From: Litorivicinus sp.
GTDB taxonomy: Bacteria > Pseudomonadota > Gammaproteobacteria > Pseudomonadales > Litorivicinaceae
Direction of reading: 5' to 3'
Assembly (NCBI GenBank): GCA_028339155.1
Contig: JAOLBK010000002.1
Coordinates: 1 to 64,000, forward strand
DNA length: 64,000 nucleotides
In this document: positions 15,066-24,580 of the stretch, in pieces
How positions within the stretch are numbered: the stretch's first letter is position 1
Layout of the letters: each line of letters opens with the position of its first letter
Notes under the pieces: model-generated
Seen by the model: the letters and a program-made list of their open reading frames with translations, nothing else
The model's database searches: none
Told to the model about the DNA's origin: nothing
Translations under genes and position numbers: made by a program

Positions 15066-16445
15066 ATGACGAACCAAGATCAATCGCTAGAACAATTAAA
15101 AACGCCTCCGCACTCTAGAGAAGCTGAGCAGTCTTTATTAGGTGGGTTGCTGCTCGATGCTAATGCTTGGGATGATGTCGCGAGCGTGGTGACGCGAGAT
15201 GATTTTTATTTGCCGCAGCATCGCTTGATATTCGAGTCGATACTGCGTGTGTTTGAACGCAATCAGCCAATTGATGTACTGACTGTTTCAGAACAGCTCG
15301 AAACCATGGAAGAATCCGAAAATGCCGGAGGCCTCGGATACTTATCTGAAATTGCGGCTAGTGCATCCAGCGCGAGCAATGTAACTGCTTATGCTGAAAT
15401 CATACGAGACCGATCTGTTCTTCGTCAGCTCATTCGAGTGGCAGGTGAAATCTCCGAAAATGCGCGACGCCCTGTTGGGCGTAGTGTGGGTGAAATTCTT
15501 GATGAAGCGGAATCTAAGGTCTTTAAGATAAGCGAAGAGCGGCCGTCTCGAGGCGGCCCTGAAGCGGTTAATCATTATTTAAAGTTGGCACTAAAACGAA
15601 TCGATGATCTGTATGCGTCGGACTCGGCGATAACTGGTGTATCAACAGGATTCAAAAAGCTTGATGAGATGACTGCTGGCCTTCAATCATCTGATTTGGT
15701 AATTGTTGCCGGCCGCCCATCTATGGGTAAGACAGCATTTGCTATGTGTCTCGTGGAGTCTTGCCTGATTAAGTCTGAAAAGCCGACATTGGTGTTTTCC
15801 ATGGAAATGCCGGGCGAATCTATTGTAATGAGAATGCTCTCCTCTTTAGGGCGAATAGATCAAACAAAGGTTAGAACGGGCAAACTTAGTGATGAGGATT
15901 GGCCGCGGTTAACATCTGCATTTAGCTTGTTAAATGAAAAGCCACTGTATATCGATGATACGCCAGCGTTGACGCCCACTGAATTGCGTTCGCGAGCCCG
16001 GCGCATCGCCCGACAGCATCCGGAAGGTATTGGCATGATCATGATCGATTATATTCAGCTTATGCAGGTCGCAGGAACCGGTGAAAATAGGGCAGGAGAG
16101 ATTTCCGAGATTTCTCGCTCACTTAAAACTCTGGCAAAAGAGCTTGAATGCCCCGTAGTTGCACTCTCCCAGCTTAATCGTTCACTGGAGCAGAGGCCCA
16201 ATAAGAGGCCCGTGATGTCAGACTTGAGAGAATCAGGTGCAATCGAGCAGGATGCGGATTTAATCTGTTTTATCTATAGGGATGAAGTTTACAACGAGAA
16301 TACTGAATATAAGGGCATTGCCGAAATTATTATCGGCAAACAGCGAAACGGACCGATTGGCACCACGCGACTCGCATTTCTGGGCCAGTACACACGCTTT
16401 GAGGACCTTGCTGAAGGGTTCTATGAGGATTATCCGCATGAGTAA
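15066..16445 (+). CDS. dnaB: Replicative DNA helicase DnaB
   Basis: 459 residues from ATG 15066, chosen because GGGAGAA precedes it by seven bases; the frame is also open from GTG 15039 but without a ribosome site. The N-terminal DnaB domain (PPHSREAEQSLLGGLLLDAN) binds primase; the C-terminal RecA-like domain carries Walker A AGRPSMGKTA (~214-223), MIDYIQLM (Walker B, ~325) and the FIYRDEVYN and GKQRNGPIGT motifs. DnaB is the hexameric helicase that unwinds DNA ahead of the replisome in the 5'-3' direction. No intein is visible. It starts 30 bp after the hflX stop and overlaps the following DUF2058 gene by 8 bp. Confidence 0.96.
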   Translation: MTNQDQSLEQLKTPPHSREAEQSLLGGLLLDANAWDDVASVVTRDDFYLPQHRLIFESILRVFERNQPIDVLTVSEQLETMEESENAGGLGYLSEIAASASSASNVTAYAEIIRDRSVLRQLIRVAGEISENARRPVGRSVGEILDEAESKVFKISEERPSRGGPEAVNHYLKLALKRIDDLYASDSAITGVSTGFKKLDEMTAGLQSSDLVIVAGRPSMGKTAFAMCLVESCLIKSEKPTLVFSMEMPGESIVMRMLSSLGRIDQTKVRTGKLSDEDWPRLTSAFSLLNEKPLYIDDTPALTPTELRSRARRIARQHPEGIGMIMIDYIQLMQVAGTGENRAGEISEISRSLKTLAKELECPVVALSQLNRSLEQRPNKRPVMSDLRESGAIEQDADLICFIYRDEVYNENTEYKGIAEIIIGKQRNGPIGTTRLAFLGQYTRFEDLAEGFYEDYPHE

Positions 16446-16971
16446 CTCGCTACAAGATCAACTGCTTTCATTGGGAGTTGCCGATAAGAAAAAAGTGAAG
16501 CAGGCGAGGCATAAACAGCGTTTAGAAGGCCAGGTAAGAGAAAAGCGTGCGTCTGTTCAGGAAAGTCTGGCGGAAAGTCAAAAAAAGGCTCGAGAGGAAA
16601 AAAAGGCTCGAGATAAGTCTTTGGCAGTTGACCGCGACGCAAAGCGTCTGCACGCCGAGCGTTTAGCGCAGGTGCGTGATATGGTCAAATCGAGTTCGCT
16701 GGATCGAGGTCTTGTGTCGACACGTGTTGATTTTCGTTTCCCTTATGGGAAGAAAATTCGGCCGTTTCCGGTGTCAGCTGAAGTGCGTGAGAGACTGGCA
16801 AAAGGACAGGCTGGACTACTGGAGATTGATGGAGCGATATTGATTATCCCGCGTGACGTGCTTCAGCGTTGTCTTGACCGACTCGACGGACAGGCCATTT
16901 TCACTCATCTCGCTAAGCTCGATATTGATGATGAAAACTACCCGCCGATTCCTGATGATCTTGACTGGTAA
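16438..16971 (+). CDS. DUF2058 (YaiL-like) protein
   Basis: 177 residues from ATG 16438 (GAGG nine bases upstream); another in-frame ATG lies at 16423. The N-terminal half (SLQDQLLSLGVADKKKVKQA, then about 70 residues) is a highly charged Lys/Arg/Glu coiled coil. The C-terminal half (STRVDFRFPYGKKIRPFPVS, then a LEIDGAILIIPRDVLQRC segment) is the compact DUF2058 domain. YaiL of E. coli is a nucleoprotein/polynucleotide-associated protein of unclear role; related proteins have been linked to ribosome or translation stress. Overlap with dnaB suggests co-expression. Length matches the family. Confidence 0.85.
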   Translation: MSNSLQDQLLSLGVADKKKVKQARHKQRLEGQVREKRASVQESLAESQKKAREEKKARDKSLAVDRDAKRLHAERLAQVRDMVKSSSLDRGLVSTRVDFRFPYGKKIRPFPVSAEVRERLAKGQAGLLEIDGAILIIPRDVLQRCLDRLDGQAIFTHLAKLDIDDENYPPIPDDLDW

Positions 16972-17390
16972 ATGTCTGCCGACGAAATAGCCGCCATGAC
17001 AGCATCTGCTTGTTTTTTTGTTGAATAAATTGTGGCTGTCGAGCATGCTTTTTTGAGTTCACTAATTTTCTTTATTGCGGAAATGATTCCTAAGAGGGTC
17101 TGAATTTCCACCTGTACTATATTTGTCTGAACGGCAACCATGTCGTCTCGAAAATGGACTATTTCTGCAACAAAATTGACTCAAAAATTATCGAAAAGTC
17201 TGTATTCGTTTGCAGCAATATTTAAATTGCCTTGTGTCGCTGTATTTCGGGTGCTAGTTTTTGGTTTAAAGGAAGCGGGTTCGCTTGAAAAGATAGAGGG
17301 ATAATTAGAATCCTTTTGCTATTTTTTAGTGCTTAGAGATTAATCTGACCCATCTAAATTTGGAAGTAATGTTTATTCAGGAGTGAATCC
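16972..17390. other. 419-bp intergenic region ahead of aapJ
   Basis: AT-rich leader upstream of the aap operon. Its length suggests regulation, but I could not identify a convincing promoter, operator or riboswitch. A 67-codon leftward frame here (16938-17141) has no ribosome site and overlaps the DUF2058 gene. Confidence 0.4.
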
Positions 17391-18410
17391 ATGAAATGTT
17401 CGTTTAAAATTATAACTGGCCTAGTGGCCGTTGCTTTTGGAGCGGCCCAAGTCGCTAGTGCAAGTACGCTCGACGATGTGAAGGCACGTGGCGCACTCAA
17501 ATGCGGTATTAGTGGTGGCGTACCAGGCTTTTCATCGCCCAATGATGCAGGCCGAATGGTAGGTATTGACGCGGCTGTTTGTGATGCTGTTGCGGCTGCC
17601 GTGTTGGGCGACGCAAGCAAGGTCACCTTTATTCCTTTAACTGCGAAAGAGCGTTTCACTGCTTTGTCATCCGGCGAAGTTGATGTGCTGTCTCGTAATA
17701 CTACGCACACGCTTACGCGTGAAGCGTCGTTGGGTCTGAACTTTACCTATTATAATTATATTGATGGTCAAGGCTTTATGGTCAAGAAAGACTCAGGTAT
17801 CAAGTCTGCACTTGAGCTTGATGGTGCAAGTATCTGCGTTCAGGCAGGCACAACCACTGAGCTGAATATGGCCGATTATTTCCGTAATAACAAGATGGAC
17901 TTCAAGCCAGTCGGCTATGAAACGTCAACTCAAACACGTGAGGGATTCGAAGGAGGTGCTTGTGATGTACTGACTTCTGATAAGTCTCAGCTTGCAGCAC
18001 TTCGGACAGAAATGAAGAATCCGAACAATGCTACGCTTCTTCCGGAGACTATTTCGAAAGAGCCGCTTGGACCTGTAGTTCGTCAGGGTGATGATCAATG
18101 GATGGATATCGTGGCATTTACGCTCTACGCATTGATCAATGCAGAAGAGCTTGGCATTACATCTAAGAACGTCGATGAGATGAAGAGCAATCCACCAAGT
18201 CCTAGTGTTGCTCGAATCCTCGGTACTGAAGGCAATACAGGAGAGCTTCTCGGTTTGGGTGCGGACTGGGCATATAATGCGATTAAGCAAGTGGGTAATT
18301 ATGGAGAAATTTACGCAAATACTGTAGAGCCGATCGGTATTCCACGTGCTGGTTCAGTTAATGATTTATGGACTCGCGGCGGAATTCTTTACGCCCCACC
18401 TGTTCGCTAA
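17391..18410 (+). CDS. aapJ: General L-amino-acid ABC transporter, periplasmic binding protein
   Basis: 339 residues with a signal peptide (FKIITGLVAVAFGAAQVASA) and the extended AapJ/BztA-type binding fold: TLDDVKARGALKCGISGGVP, then GFDAAVC-like GIDAAVCDAVAAAVLG, SRNTTHTLTREASLGLNF, YNYIDGQGFMV, and a C-terminal segment with VEPIGIPRAGSVNDLWTRGG. AapJ captures many L-amino acids in the periplasm and hands them to AapQM. GGAG lies seven bases before ATG 17391. First gene of aapJQMP. A GC hairpin after its stop (18427-18445) probably trims transcription so that the binding protein is made in excess over the membrane parts. Confidence 0.94.
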   Translation: MKCSFKIITGLVAVAFGAAQVASASTLDDVKARGALKCGISGGVPGFSSPNDAGRMVGIDAAVCDAVAAAVLGDASKVTFIPLTAKERFTALSSGEVDVLSRNTTHTLTREASLGLNFTYYNYIDGQGFMVKKDSGIKSALELDGASICVQAGTTTELNMADYFRNNKMDFKPVGYETSTQTREGFEGGACDVLTSDKSQLAALRTEMKNPNNATLLPETISKEPLGPVVRQGDDQWMDIVAFTLYALINAEELGITSKNVDEMKSNPPSPSVARILGTEGNTGELLGLGADWAYNAIKQVGNYGEIYANTVEPIGIPRAGSVNDLWTRGGILYAPPVR

Positions 18411-18426
18411 TCATACTAAATCTAAG

Positions 18427-18445
18427 GACCGGGCAACGCCCGGTC
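18427..18445 (+). terminator. Intercistronic hairpin between aapJ and aapQ
   Basis: Perfect 8-bp stem gaccgggc / gcccggtc with an AAC loop, followed by TTCTCTAG rather than a T-run. More likely a partial attenuator or mRNA 3'-end stabiliser than a full terminator. Confidence 0.5.
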
Positions 18446-18471
18446 TTCTCTAGTAATAACTGGACACAGCA

Positions 18472-19653
18472 GTGACAGACCGAGTACGTATCCCGCTTCA
18501 CCGTGACCCTAAAGCACGCGCTATAGCAATTCAATTGATTGCTTTATCTCTTGTCGTTTACGGTGCTTATTCTTTGTTCCAAACAACTGTTGGGAATTTG
18601 GTTGCTCGTGGCATACAAACGGGCACTAGTTTTTTTGATGAAGTCGCGCCATTCAATATTGGGTTTAGTCCACTCCTTGATTTTAAGCTTGGCGAGTCGA
18701 CTTATATCGAAGTGTTCTTTATTGGCATCCAAAATACTATTTTGGTATCGATTCTAGGCATTGTTGCGGCCACAGTTTTGGGTTTTATTGTTGGTGTGGT
18801 TCGTCTTTCGCCAAATTGGTTGGCGTCAAAAGTAGCTCTTTGTTACATCGAGATCTTTCGTAACGTACCTCTTCTCTTGCAAATTATGTTTTGGAATTTT
18901 GCAATTTTTTTACCAAGCCTTCCTGCGCCGAAAAACTCAATTGAAATTGGTTCTTTTTATTTAAATGCTCGTGGCCTGCATATGCCCACTCCAATAATTG
19001 ATAACAGCTCAGGTTTTATATTGTGGGCACTTACTCTTGCGCTCTTAACATTCGGTTTATTCATATTTGCCCGGCGGGCGAAAGTAAGATTTGAAGAAAC
19101 GGGGCGACGTTTACCCGTATTTTCGATTAATTTCTTTGCATTTGTTTTTTGTGGATTTATTTTTTATAAAATCTGTGGCTCACCATTGGCTTTTGACATA
19201 CCGGAACTGGGGCGGTTTAACTTTAAAGGTGGCGGGCAATTACCGTTGCCATTGTTTTCGCTTTGGTTCGCTCTGACTGTATATACAGCCGCATTTATTG
19301 CTGAAAACGTCAGGGCTGGCATTCAGTCAGTTTCCCATGGTCAGACAGAGGCATCTCACGCACTAGGGATGTCTCGGCGGGACACGGTGCGCCTCGTTGT
19401 TATTCCGCAGGCACTCAGGGTAATCATCCCACCAACAATTAGTCAGTTCTTGAATTTGACTAAAAATTCATCACTTGCCGTTGCCGTAGGTTTTGAGGAA
19501 ATTGTTGCGGTTTGGGCGGGTATTTCACTAAATCAAACTGGTCAGGCTTTAATTATTATTGCTATGACGATTGCGGTTTATGAATGCTTAAGCCTGCTGA
19601 CATCCGCATTTCTCAACTGGTACAACCGCCGCATTCAGTTGTCGGAGCTTTGA
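18472..19653 (+). CDS. aapQ: Amino-acid ABC transporter permease AapQ
   Basis: 393 residues starting with GTG 18472 (VTDRVRIPLHRDPKARAIAI). Multiple membrane helices with the long central insertion typical of AapQ/BztB, and the ABC-interacting EAA loop near the C-terminus: GQTEASHALGMSRRDTVRLV then VIPQALRVIIPP. AapQ pairs with AapM to form the inner-membrane channel for L-amino acids. It is separated from aapM by one base. The size agrees with AapQ rather than the shorter HisM/GlnP types. Confidence 0.93.
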   Translation: MTDRVRIPLHRDPKARAIAIQLIALSLVVYGAYSLFQTTVGNLVARGIQTGTSFFDEVAPFNIGFSPLLDFKLGESTYIEVFFIGIQNTILVSILGIVAATVLGFIVGVVRLSPNWLASKVALCYIEIFRNVPLLLQIMFWNFAIFLPSLPAPKNSIEIGSFYLNARGLHMPTPIIDNSSGFILWALTLALLTFGLFIFARRAKVRFEETGRRLPVFSINFFAFVFCGFIFYKICGSPLAFDIPELGRFNFKGGGQLPLPLFSLWFALTVYTAAFIAENVRAGIQSVSHGQTEASHALGMSRRDTVRLVVIPQALRVIIPPTISQFLNLTKNSSLAVAVGFEEIVAVWAGISLNQTGQALIIIAMTIAVYECLSLLTSAFLNWYNRRIQLSEL

Positions 19654-19654
19654 G

Positions 19655-20779
19655 ATGATAGATGACTTAAAAACCTTCACCACTTTGCCGGATAGGGCGC
19701 CACCAGGCTCAGAAATCGGGCTAATCGCATGGATCCGTCAGAACTTATTTGGCTCGGCCGGCAGCTCGATTACTACGTTAATCTTAGTGTTTTTGTTCCT
19801 AATGTATTTGCCACCTTTTGTTGAATGGGCGTTGATAAATGCGAATTGGGTGGGTAATGAACGCTCGATTTGTGATGCTAATAAAGCGGGTGCTTGTTGG
19901 GCATTTATTGGCGTCAGGATGGATCAAATTCTGTTTGGCTTGTACTTTGGGGCCAATCCAGATCAGGTATGGCGTCCAGTCACCATCTTCATTATATTTT
20001 TTACACTTTTGATTCCTTTAATGATTGATAAGACGCCGCGTAAAGATATTCTGGGCATTCTACTGTTGCTCGTTTTTCCTGCACTGTTTTACGTTCTTAT
20101 ATACGGGGGTGTTTTTGGGATTCCGGTTGCTGATACGACTCAGTGGGGCGGATTTTTGCTGACGTTTGCGCTGGCATTTATCGGAATTCTATTTGCTCTA
20201 CCGATCGGTATTCTGTTGGCACTTGGGCGGCGTTCAGAAATGCCCGTTATCCGTGCGATTTGTGTGACCTACATCGAGTTTTGGCGTGGTACGCCATTGA
20301 TCACGATCTTATTCATGGCGTCTGTGATGCTGCCACTTTTCTTTCCTGCGGGCGTAGATTTTGACAAAGTGGTTCGAGCAATGATCGGGATTACTTTATT
20401 TCAATCAGCTTATACTGCTGAAGCGGTCCGCGGTGGGCTTTCAGCTATTCCAAAAGGCCAGTACGAAGCCGCTATGGCGCTTGGCCTCGGTTATTGGAAA
20501 CGAACTATTTTTATCATTCTTCCACAGGGTCTCAAGATCTCAATTCCTGCGATAGTGAATACATTTATTGCACTATTTAAAGATACGTCATTGGTATCCA
20601 TTATTGGCTTGTTGGATCTTCTGAACATGGCGCAAACAGCCTCTCGTTCGTTGGAATGGAACGGCTATGATATTGAAGGTTATCTTTTTGCGGGTTTCAT
20701 TTTTTGGATGTTCTGTTTCGGCATGTCTCGCTACAGCCAAAATCTTGAACGGAAACTGGATACGGACCGGAGAAATTAA
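19655..20779 (+). CDS. aapM: Amino-acid ABC transporter permease AapM
   Basis: 374 residues. N-terminal ~120 residues carry an extra helix plus a periplasmic loop with two cysteines ([20 protein letters not shown]), which is characteristic of AapM/BztC. The permease core holds [19 protein letters not shown] and the EAA loop [20 protein letters not shown] followed by [15 protein letters not shown]. It is the second inner-membrane subunit of the general amino-acid importer, two bases before aapP. Confidence 0.93.
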   Translation: MIDDLKTFTTLPDRAPPGSEIGLIAWIRQNLFGSAGSSITTLILVFLFLMYLPPFVEWALINANWVGNERSICDANKAGACWAFIGVRMDQILFGLYFGANPDQVWRPVTIFIIFFTLLIPLMIDKTPRKDILGILLLLVFPALFYVLIYGGVFGIPVADTTQWGGFLLTFALAFIGILFALPIGILLALGRRSEMPVIRAICVTYIEFWRGTPLITILFMASVMLPLFFPAGVDFDKVVRAMIGITLFQSAYTAEAVRGGLSAIPKGQYEAAMALGLGYWKRTIFIILPQGLKISIPAIVNTFIALFKDTSLVSIIGLLDLLNMAQTASRSLEWNGYDIEGYLFAGFIFWMFCFGMSRYSQNLERKLDTDRRN

Positions 20780-20781
20780 CG

Positions 20782-21555
20782 ATGACTATCGATATACAGG
20801 CAAATAGCATCGAACTTGGTGAAACCATCATAAAAATTGATGGTTTAAATAAGTGGTATGGCCAGTTTCATGTCTTGAAGGATATCAATCTTGATGTAAA
20901 GCGTGGTGAAAGAATTGTGATTTGTGGTCCGTCGGGTTCCGGAAAATCTACGCTTATTCGTTGTATCAACAGGCTTGAGGTGCATCAGGAAGGCTCTATT
21001 GTAGTCGATGGCATTCTACTGACTGAGGACACCAAGCATATCAATGATGTCCGAAGAGAGGTCGGCATGGTATTTCAGCATTTTAATTTGTTCCCTCATT
21101 TGACAGTGCTCGAAAATTGTACTTTAGCCCTTATTTGGGTGCGCAAAATGCCAAAAAAAGAGGCTGAAGAAATTGCTATGCGCTATCTCGAGCGGGTCAA
21201 AATTCCTGAGCAATCACAAAAATATCCGGGCCAATTATCTGGAGGTCAGCAGCAGCGAGTGGCGATCGCTCGTTCCTTATGCATGAATCCGCGAGTTATG
21301 TTGTTTGACGAGCCCACATCCGCTCTTGATCCTGAAATGATTTCAGAAGTGCTTGATGTGATGGTTGGGTTAGCTGAAGACGGTATGACGATGCTATGTG
21401 TCACGCATGAGATGGGATTCGCACGCAAAGTAGCCAACCGCGTCATTTTTATGGATGAGGGTCAAATCGTTGAGCAAAACGAGCCAGAGGCATTTTTTAA
21501 TCATCCTCAAAATGATCGTACGCGGCTTTTTCTTTCACAAATCCTTCAACACTGA
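20782..21555 (+). CDS. aapP: Amino-acid ABC transporter ATPase AapP
   Basis: 257 residues. Cytoplasmic ATPase of the AapJQMP importer. Walker [10 protein letters not shown] near residues 51-59, Q-loop [12 protein letters not shown], signature [15 protein letters not shown] near 155-169, Walker [16 protein letters not shown] and the switch His in [13 protein letters not shown]. All key residues are intact. Closest to the HisP/GlnQ polar-amino-acid subfamily. It closes the operon; a 7-bp-stem hairpin (21561-21583) follows its stop. Confidence 0.94.
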   Translation: MTIDIQANSIELGETIIKIDGLNKWYGQFHVLKDINLDVKRGERIVICGPSGSGKSTLIRCINRLEVHQEGSIVVDGILLTEDTKHINDVRREVGMVFQHFNLFPHLTVLENCTLALIWVRKMPKKEAEEIAMRYLERVKIPEQSQKYPGQLSGGQQQRVAIARSLCMNPRVMLFDEPTSALDPEMISEVLDVMVGLAEDGMTMLCVTHEMGFARKVANRVIFMDEGQIVEQNEPEAFFNHPQNDRTRLFLSQILQH

Positions 21556-21560
21556 ACGCA

Positions 21561-21583
21561 GGGTGGTGTAAAACCGACCACCC
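21561..21583 (+). terminator. Hairpin after the aap operon
   Basis: Stem gggtggt / accaccc with a 9-base loop starts five bases after the aapP stop. The downstream tract is GCCCTTATC, without a T-run, so termination would be weak or Rho-assisted. Confidence 0.4.
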
Positions 21584-21631
21584 GCCCTTATCATAGAAGT
21601 ATTAGTCAATTAACATATTAAAGGAGCTCCT

Positions 21632-22840
21632 ATGGCTTGGAATGAGCCCGGAAAAGACGACAGTGGCCCTTCTTGGGGAAATGGCGGTAACCGGAATGAT
21701 CAAGGGCCACCTGACTTAGATGAGGTGGTGAAGAAGTTGCAGGAAGGGTTAGGCGGCTTCTTTGGCAAGTCTGGTGGCTCAGGGTCTAATGGGAACGGCG
21801 AAGGATTTACTCCGTCAGGTAAAATGCTGGGTGTCGCGGCTCTTATCGGACTGATTGCATACAGTGCCCTTGGCTTATATAAGGTTGATGAGCAAGAACG
21901 CGCAGTTGTTCTTCGTTTTGGTCAATACCTTGAGACTAAAACCCCAGGACTTCGCTGGAATGCCCCAATCTTTGAAGAAGTGAATAATGTGAATGTGACT
22001 CGTGTTCGAACGCATACTTCGCAGGGCGTCATGTTGACTGAAGATGAAAATATTGTGGACGTTGCCCTGGGTGTCCAGTACGTCATTTCAAATCCAAAAG
22101 ACTTTCTTTTGAGCGTACGAGATCCTGAAGTATCTTTAACGCATGCTACCGATTCTGCAATTCGCCATGTGGTCGGTTCGGCTGAGATGACGGCTGTTAT
22201 TTCTGAAGGCCGAGAGGCTTTGGGCGTCGATGTTCAAACGCGTCTTCAGTCTTATATTGATAGCTATGGAGCGGGTTTGCGCGTCGTAAAGGTGAATCTC
22301 GAGAATAGCCAGCCTCCTTCTCAGGTACAGGCAGCATTTGATGATGTAATTAAGGCTCGAGAAGACGAACAGCGTTTTAAGAACCAAGCCGAAGCATACT
22401 CAAACGGAGTGATTCCTGAAGCGCGCGGACGAGCACAGCGTGTGATTGAGGAAGCGAATGCTTATCGAGAACAGGTCGTTGCCCAAGCGAAGGGTGAGGC
22501 AGATCGTTTCTTGAAATTACTCGCAGAATATCAAAAGTCACCTGAGGTAACGCGTCAGCGGCTCTATATCGATTCAGTACAAGAAGTCATGCAGAAATCA
22601 TCTAAGGTGATGGTAGATGTCGATTCTGGATCCAATATTATGTATTTACCATTGGATCGTATAGCAGGACAGGTCGCTCCAGCGCTTGGACCTCAGTCGC
22701 GAGGAACATTATCTCAGCCTTCCGTGGGTGCCACGTCCGGCTCGATGACGCCGGGTAATATTCGTTCGCTGACTGATCAAGTTATTCAAGAATTGCGTTC
22801 GCGACAAACTAATGAACCAGATAGTGGGAGTATCCGTTGA
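21632..22840 (+). CDS. hflK: FtsH protease modulator HflK
   Basis: 402 residues. The Gly/Asn/Ser-rich cytoplasmic N-terminus (about 1-65) precedes one membrane helix (AALIGLIAYSALGLYK, ~69-85) and a periplasmic SPFH/band-7 domain starting DEQERAVVLRFGQYLETKTP. A coiled-coil region with ARGRAQRVIEEANAYREQVV follows. HflK and HflC form a large membrane cage around FtsH that modulates its proteolysis. AAAGGAG stands seven bases before ATG 21632. It is coupled to hflC by a TGATG overlap. Confidence 0.95.
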   Translation: MAWNEPGKDDSGPSWGNGGNRNDQGPPDLDEVVKKLQEGLGGFFGKSGGSGSNGNGEGFTPSGKMLGVAALIGLIAYSALGLYKVDEQERAVVLRFGQYLETKTPGLRWNAPIFEEVNNVNVTRVRTHTSQGVMLTEDENIVDVALGVQYVISNPKDFLLSVRDPEVSLTHATDSAIRHVVGSAEMTAVISEGREALGVDVQTRLQSYIDSYGAGLRVVKVNLENSQPPSQVQAAFDDVIKAREDEQRFKNQAEAYSNGVIPEARGRAQRVIEEANAYREQVVAQAKGEADRFLKLLAEYQKSPEVTRQRLYIDSVQEVMQKSSKVMVDVDSGSNIMYLPLDRIAGQVAPALGPQSRGTLSQPSVGATSGSMTPGNIRSLTDQVIQELRSRQTNEPDSGSIR

Positions 22841-23712
22841 TGTCAGGACGTCAGATGACTATTTTGATAAGTTTGGTGTTGTTGTTGGGTGTCGTATCCA
22901 ATTCTCTTTATGTGGTGAATGAGCGCGAACGTGCGGTTATGTTGAAGTTTGGTGAGGTGGTCGAGACAGATATTCAGCCGGGGCTACATTTCAAGATACC
23001 TATAGTTAATGATGTGCAGCGATTTGAAGCACGGTTAATCACTTTGGACTCAAGCCCACAGCGGTATTTGACGGCTGAGAAAAAAGCACTGATCGTGGAC
23101 TCGTACGTGAAATGGCAAGTTGCAGATGCGGGAACTTATTATACGGCAACGGGTGGTGATGAGTTTACTGCAAATAATTTGCTGACTTCTCGCGTCGATA
23201 ATGGGCTTAGAAATAAATTCGGTGAGCGAACGGTGTTCGAGGTTGTCTCTGGCGAACGAGATGCTTTGATGGCCGAGATTACTAAAGAGCTTGATGATAT
23301 CGCTTTCCGTGAGCTGGGAATCCATGTTTTGGATGTGCGGGTTAAGGGCATTGATTTACCACCTGAGGTATCCAACGCGGTGTATTCTAGAATGCGTACC
23401 GAGCGTGAGCGAGAAGCGAAGGATCACCGATCTCGTGGCCGCGAACTTGCGGAAGGTATAGAAGCGGATGCTGATCGTCAAAACACGGTTATTGAAGCTA
23501 ATGCGTACCGTGAATCTGAGCAAATTCGTGGTGGAGGTGATGCCGTTGCGGCAGAAATTTATGCCAGCGCGTTTAATAAAGACCCTGAGTTCTACTCATT
23601 TTCTCGGTCGATTCAGGCATATCGAACGGCGTTTTCAGGTAAGGAAGATTTGCTTGTCATTGATCCAAAATCTGAGTTTTTCAGATACTTGAATAATCCA
23701 TTAGGTAATTAA
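22840..23712 (+). CDS. hflC: FtsH protease modulator HflC
   Basis: 290 residues from ATG 22840, which shares one base with the hflK stop; TTG 22837 also begins the frame. A signal-anchor helix (ILISLVLLLGVVSNSLYVV) is followed by the SPFH domain beginning NERERAVMLKFGEVVET, then VRVKGIDLPPEVSNAVYSRM and a C-terminal Ala/Glu-rich helix ending in SEFFRYLNNP. It forms the HflKC complex with HflK. A hairpin (23720-23748) shared with the converging psd gene follows. Confidence 0.95.
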   Translation: MSGRQMTILISLVLLLGVVSNSLYVVNERERAVMLKFGEVVETDIQPGLHFKIPIVNDVQRFEARLITLDSSPQRYLTAEKKALIVDSYVKWQVADAGTYYTATGGDEFTANNLLTSRVDNGLRNKFGERTVFEVVSGERDALMAEITKELDDIAFRELGIHVLDVRVKGIDLPPEVSNAVYSRMRTEREREAKDHRSRGRELAEGIEADADRQNTVIEANAYRESEQIRGGGDAVAAEIYASAFNKDPEFYSFSRSIQAYRTAFSGKEDLLVIDPKSEFFRYLNNPLGN

Positions 23713-23719
23713 GGGAAGG

Positions 23720-23748
23720 CACTCGGGTAGTTTAAAATTGCCCGAGTG
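23720..23748. terminator. Shared hairpin between convergent hflC and psd
   Basis: Stem cactcggg / cccgagtg around a 13-base loop. It overlaps the last codons of psd and lies 8 bp past hflC. Short T-tract only, so strength is uncertain. Confidence 0.4.
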
Positions 23749-24580
23749 TTTCGCCTGTCCGGATCGATTGTTCCGACTTTAAATTCTTAGCAAAGCCTTG
23801 TGTATTGCTTGGCAAAATTGTGATGACTGTAGATCCGTATTGAAACCGGCCTACCTCGTCACCCTGCTCAAACTTCAAATGTGCCCCTTTGTGGTAGTTC
23901 CAATGACTGATTGATTGACCCACAGGCGTTATCACGCCTGCAAATGTCGTTTCAATGGACGCAACGAGCATTGCTCCAACCAAGACCATAGAGAAAGGCC
24001 CATGCTCGCCTTTGAAGTGCAGAATTACACGCTCATTTCTGGCAAATACAGCGGGAATTGATGTAGTCGTAGACTCGTTCACTGAAAACAGTCGACCTGG
24101 AATGAAGGTCATTTGTTTGAGTTCGCCTTTCATCGGACAGTGTACTCGGTGATAGTCTCTCGGGGAGAGATAAATAGTCAGAAATTCCCCATCTTTATAT
24201 GTCTGATCATATTGCTCTGTCCCTAAAAGTTCGGCCAACGAAAATTTATGTCCTTTCGCCTCAAGGCGAGCGTTAGAAGATAACTCTCCCAGACCAAAAA
24301 TAGTTCCATCGGCTGGTGATGCAATGTGTCCTTCCCCGGCCATCGGACGGGCCCCTTGTTTTAGTGCGCGGGTAAAAAAGGCGTTGAAGTGTGGATACGC
24401 GTCAAGTGAGACGACAGAAACCTCGTCCATCGAAACATTAAAATGCTTGATGAACTTTTGAATAAGAAAGTTCTTTATTTGTTGGTTTTCGCACAGGGCC
24501 AGTTTTCCAGCCAATCGTGAGAGTGGGTGTGCGGGTAAGATCTGTTGGATCAAGGTATTTACGTTTTGAGTCAGGTTCAT
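23732..24580 (-). CDS. psd: Phosphatidylserine decarboxylase proenzyme
   Basis: 282 residues. Psd converts phosphatidylserine to phosphatidylethanolamine at the inner membrane. The self-cleavage site is YGST (usually LGST) in GRFQYGSTVITIL near residue 249; cleavage before the Ser makes the pyruvoyl cofactor. Other family marks are FFTRALKQGARP, ASPADGTIFG, IYLSPRDYHRVHCP (catalytic His) and FKGEHGPFSMVLVGAMLVAS. The ATG overlaps the rsgA stop as ATGA, so the pair is translationally coupled, a common gammaproteobacterial arrangement. Leu-to-Tyr at the first position of the cleavage motif is a tolerated variation in other members. Confidence 0.94.
   Translation of the reverse strand: MNLTQNVNTLIQQILPAHPLSRLAGKLALCENQQIKNFLIQKFIKHFNVSMDEVSVVSLDAYPHFNAFFTRALKQGARPMAGEGHIASPADGTIFGLGELSSNARLEAKGHKFSLAELLGTEQYDQTYKDGEFLTIYLSPRDYHRVHCPMKGELKQMTFIPGRLFSVNESTTTSIPAVFARNERVILHFKGEHGPFSMVLVGAMLVASIETTFAGVITPVGQSISHWNYHKGAHLKFEQGDEVGRFQYGSTVITILPSNTQGFAKNLKSEQSIRTGETLGQF

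Noticed and set aside
16938-17141. 67-codon leftward frame between the DUF2058 gene and aapJ
   Set aside because: Helical composition looked tempting, but there is no ribosome site and it overlaps the end of the DUF2058 gene.
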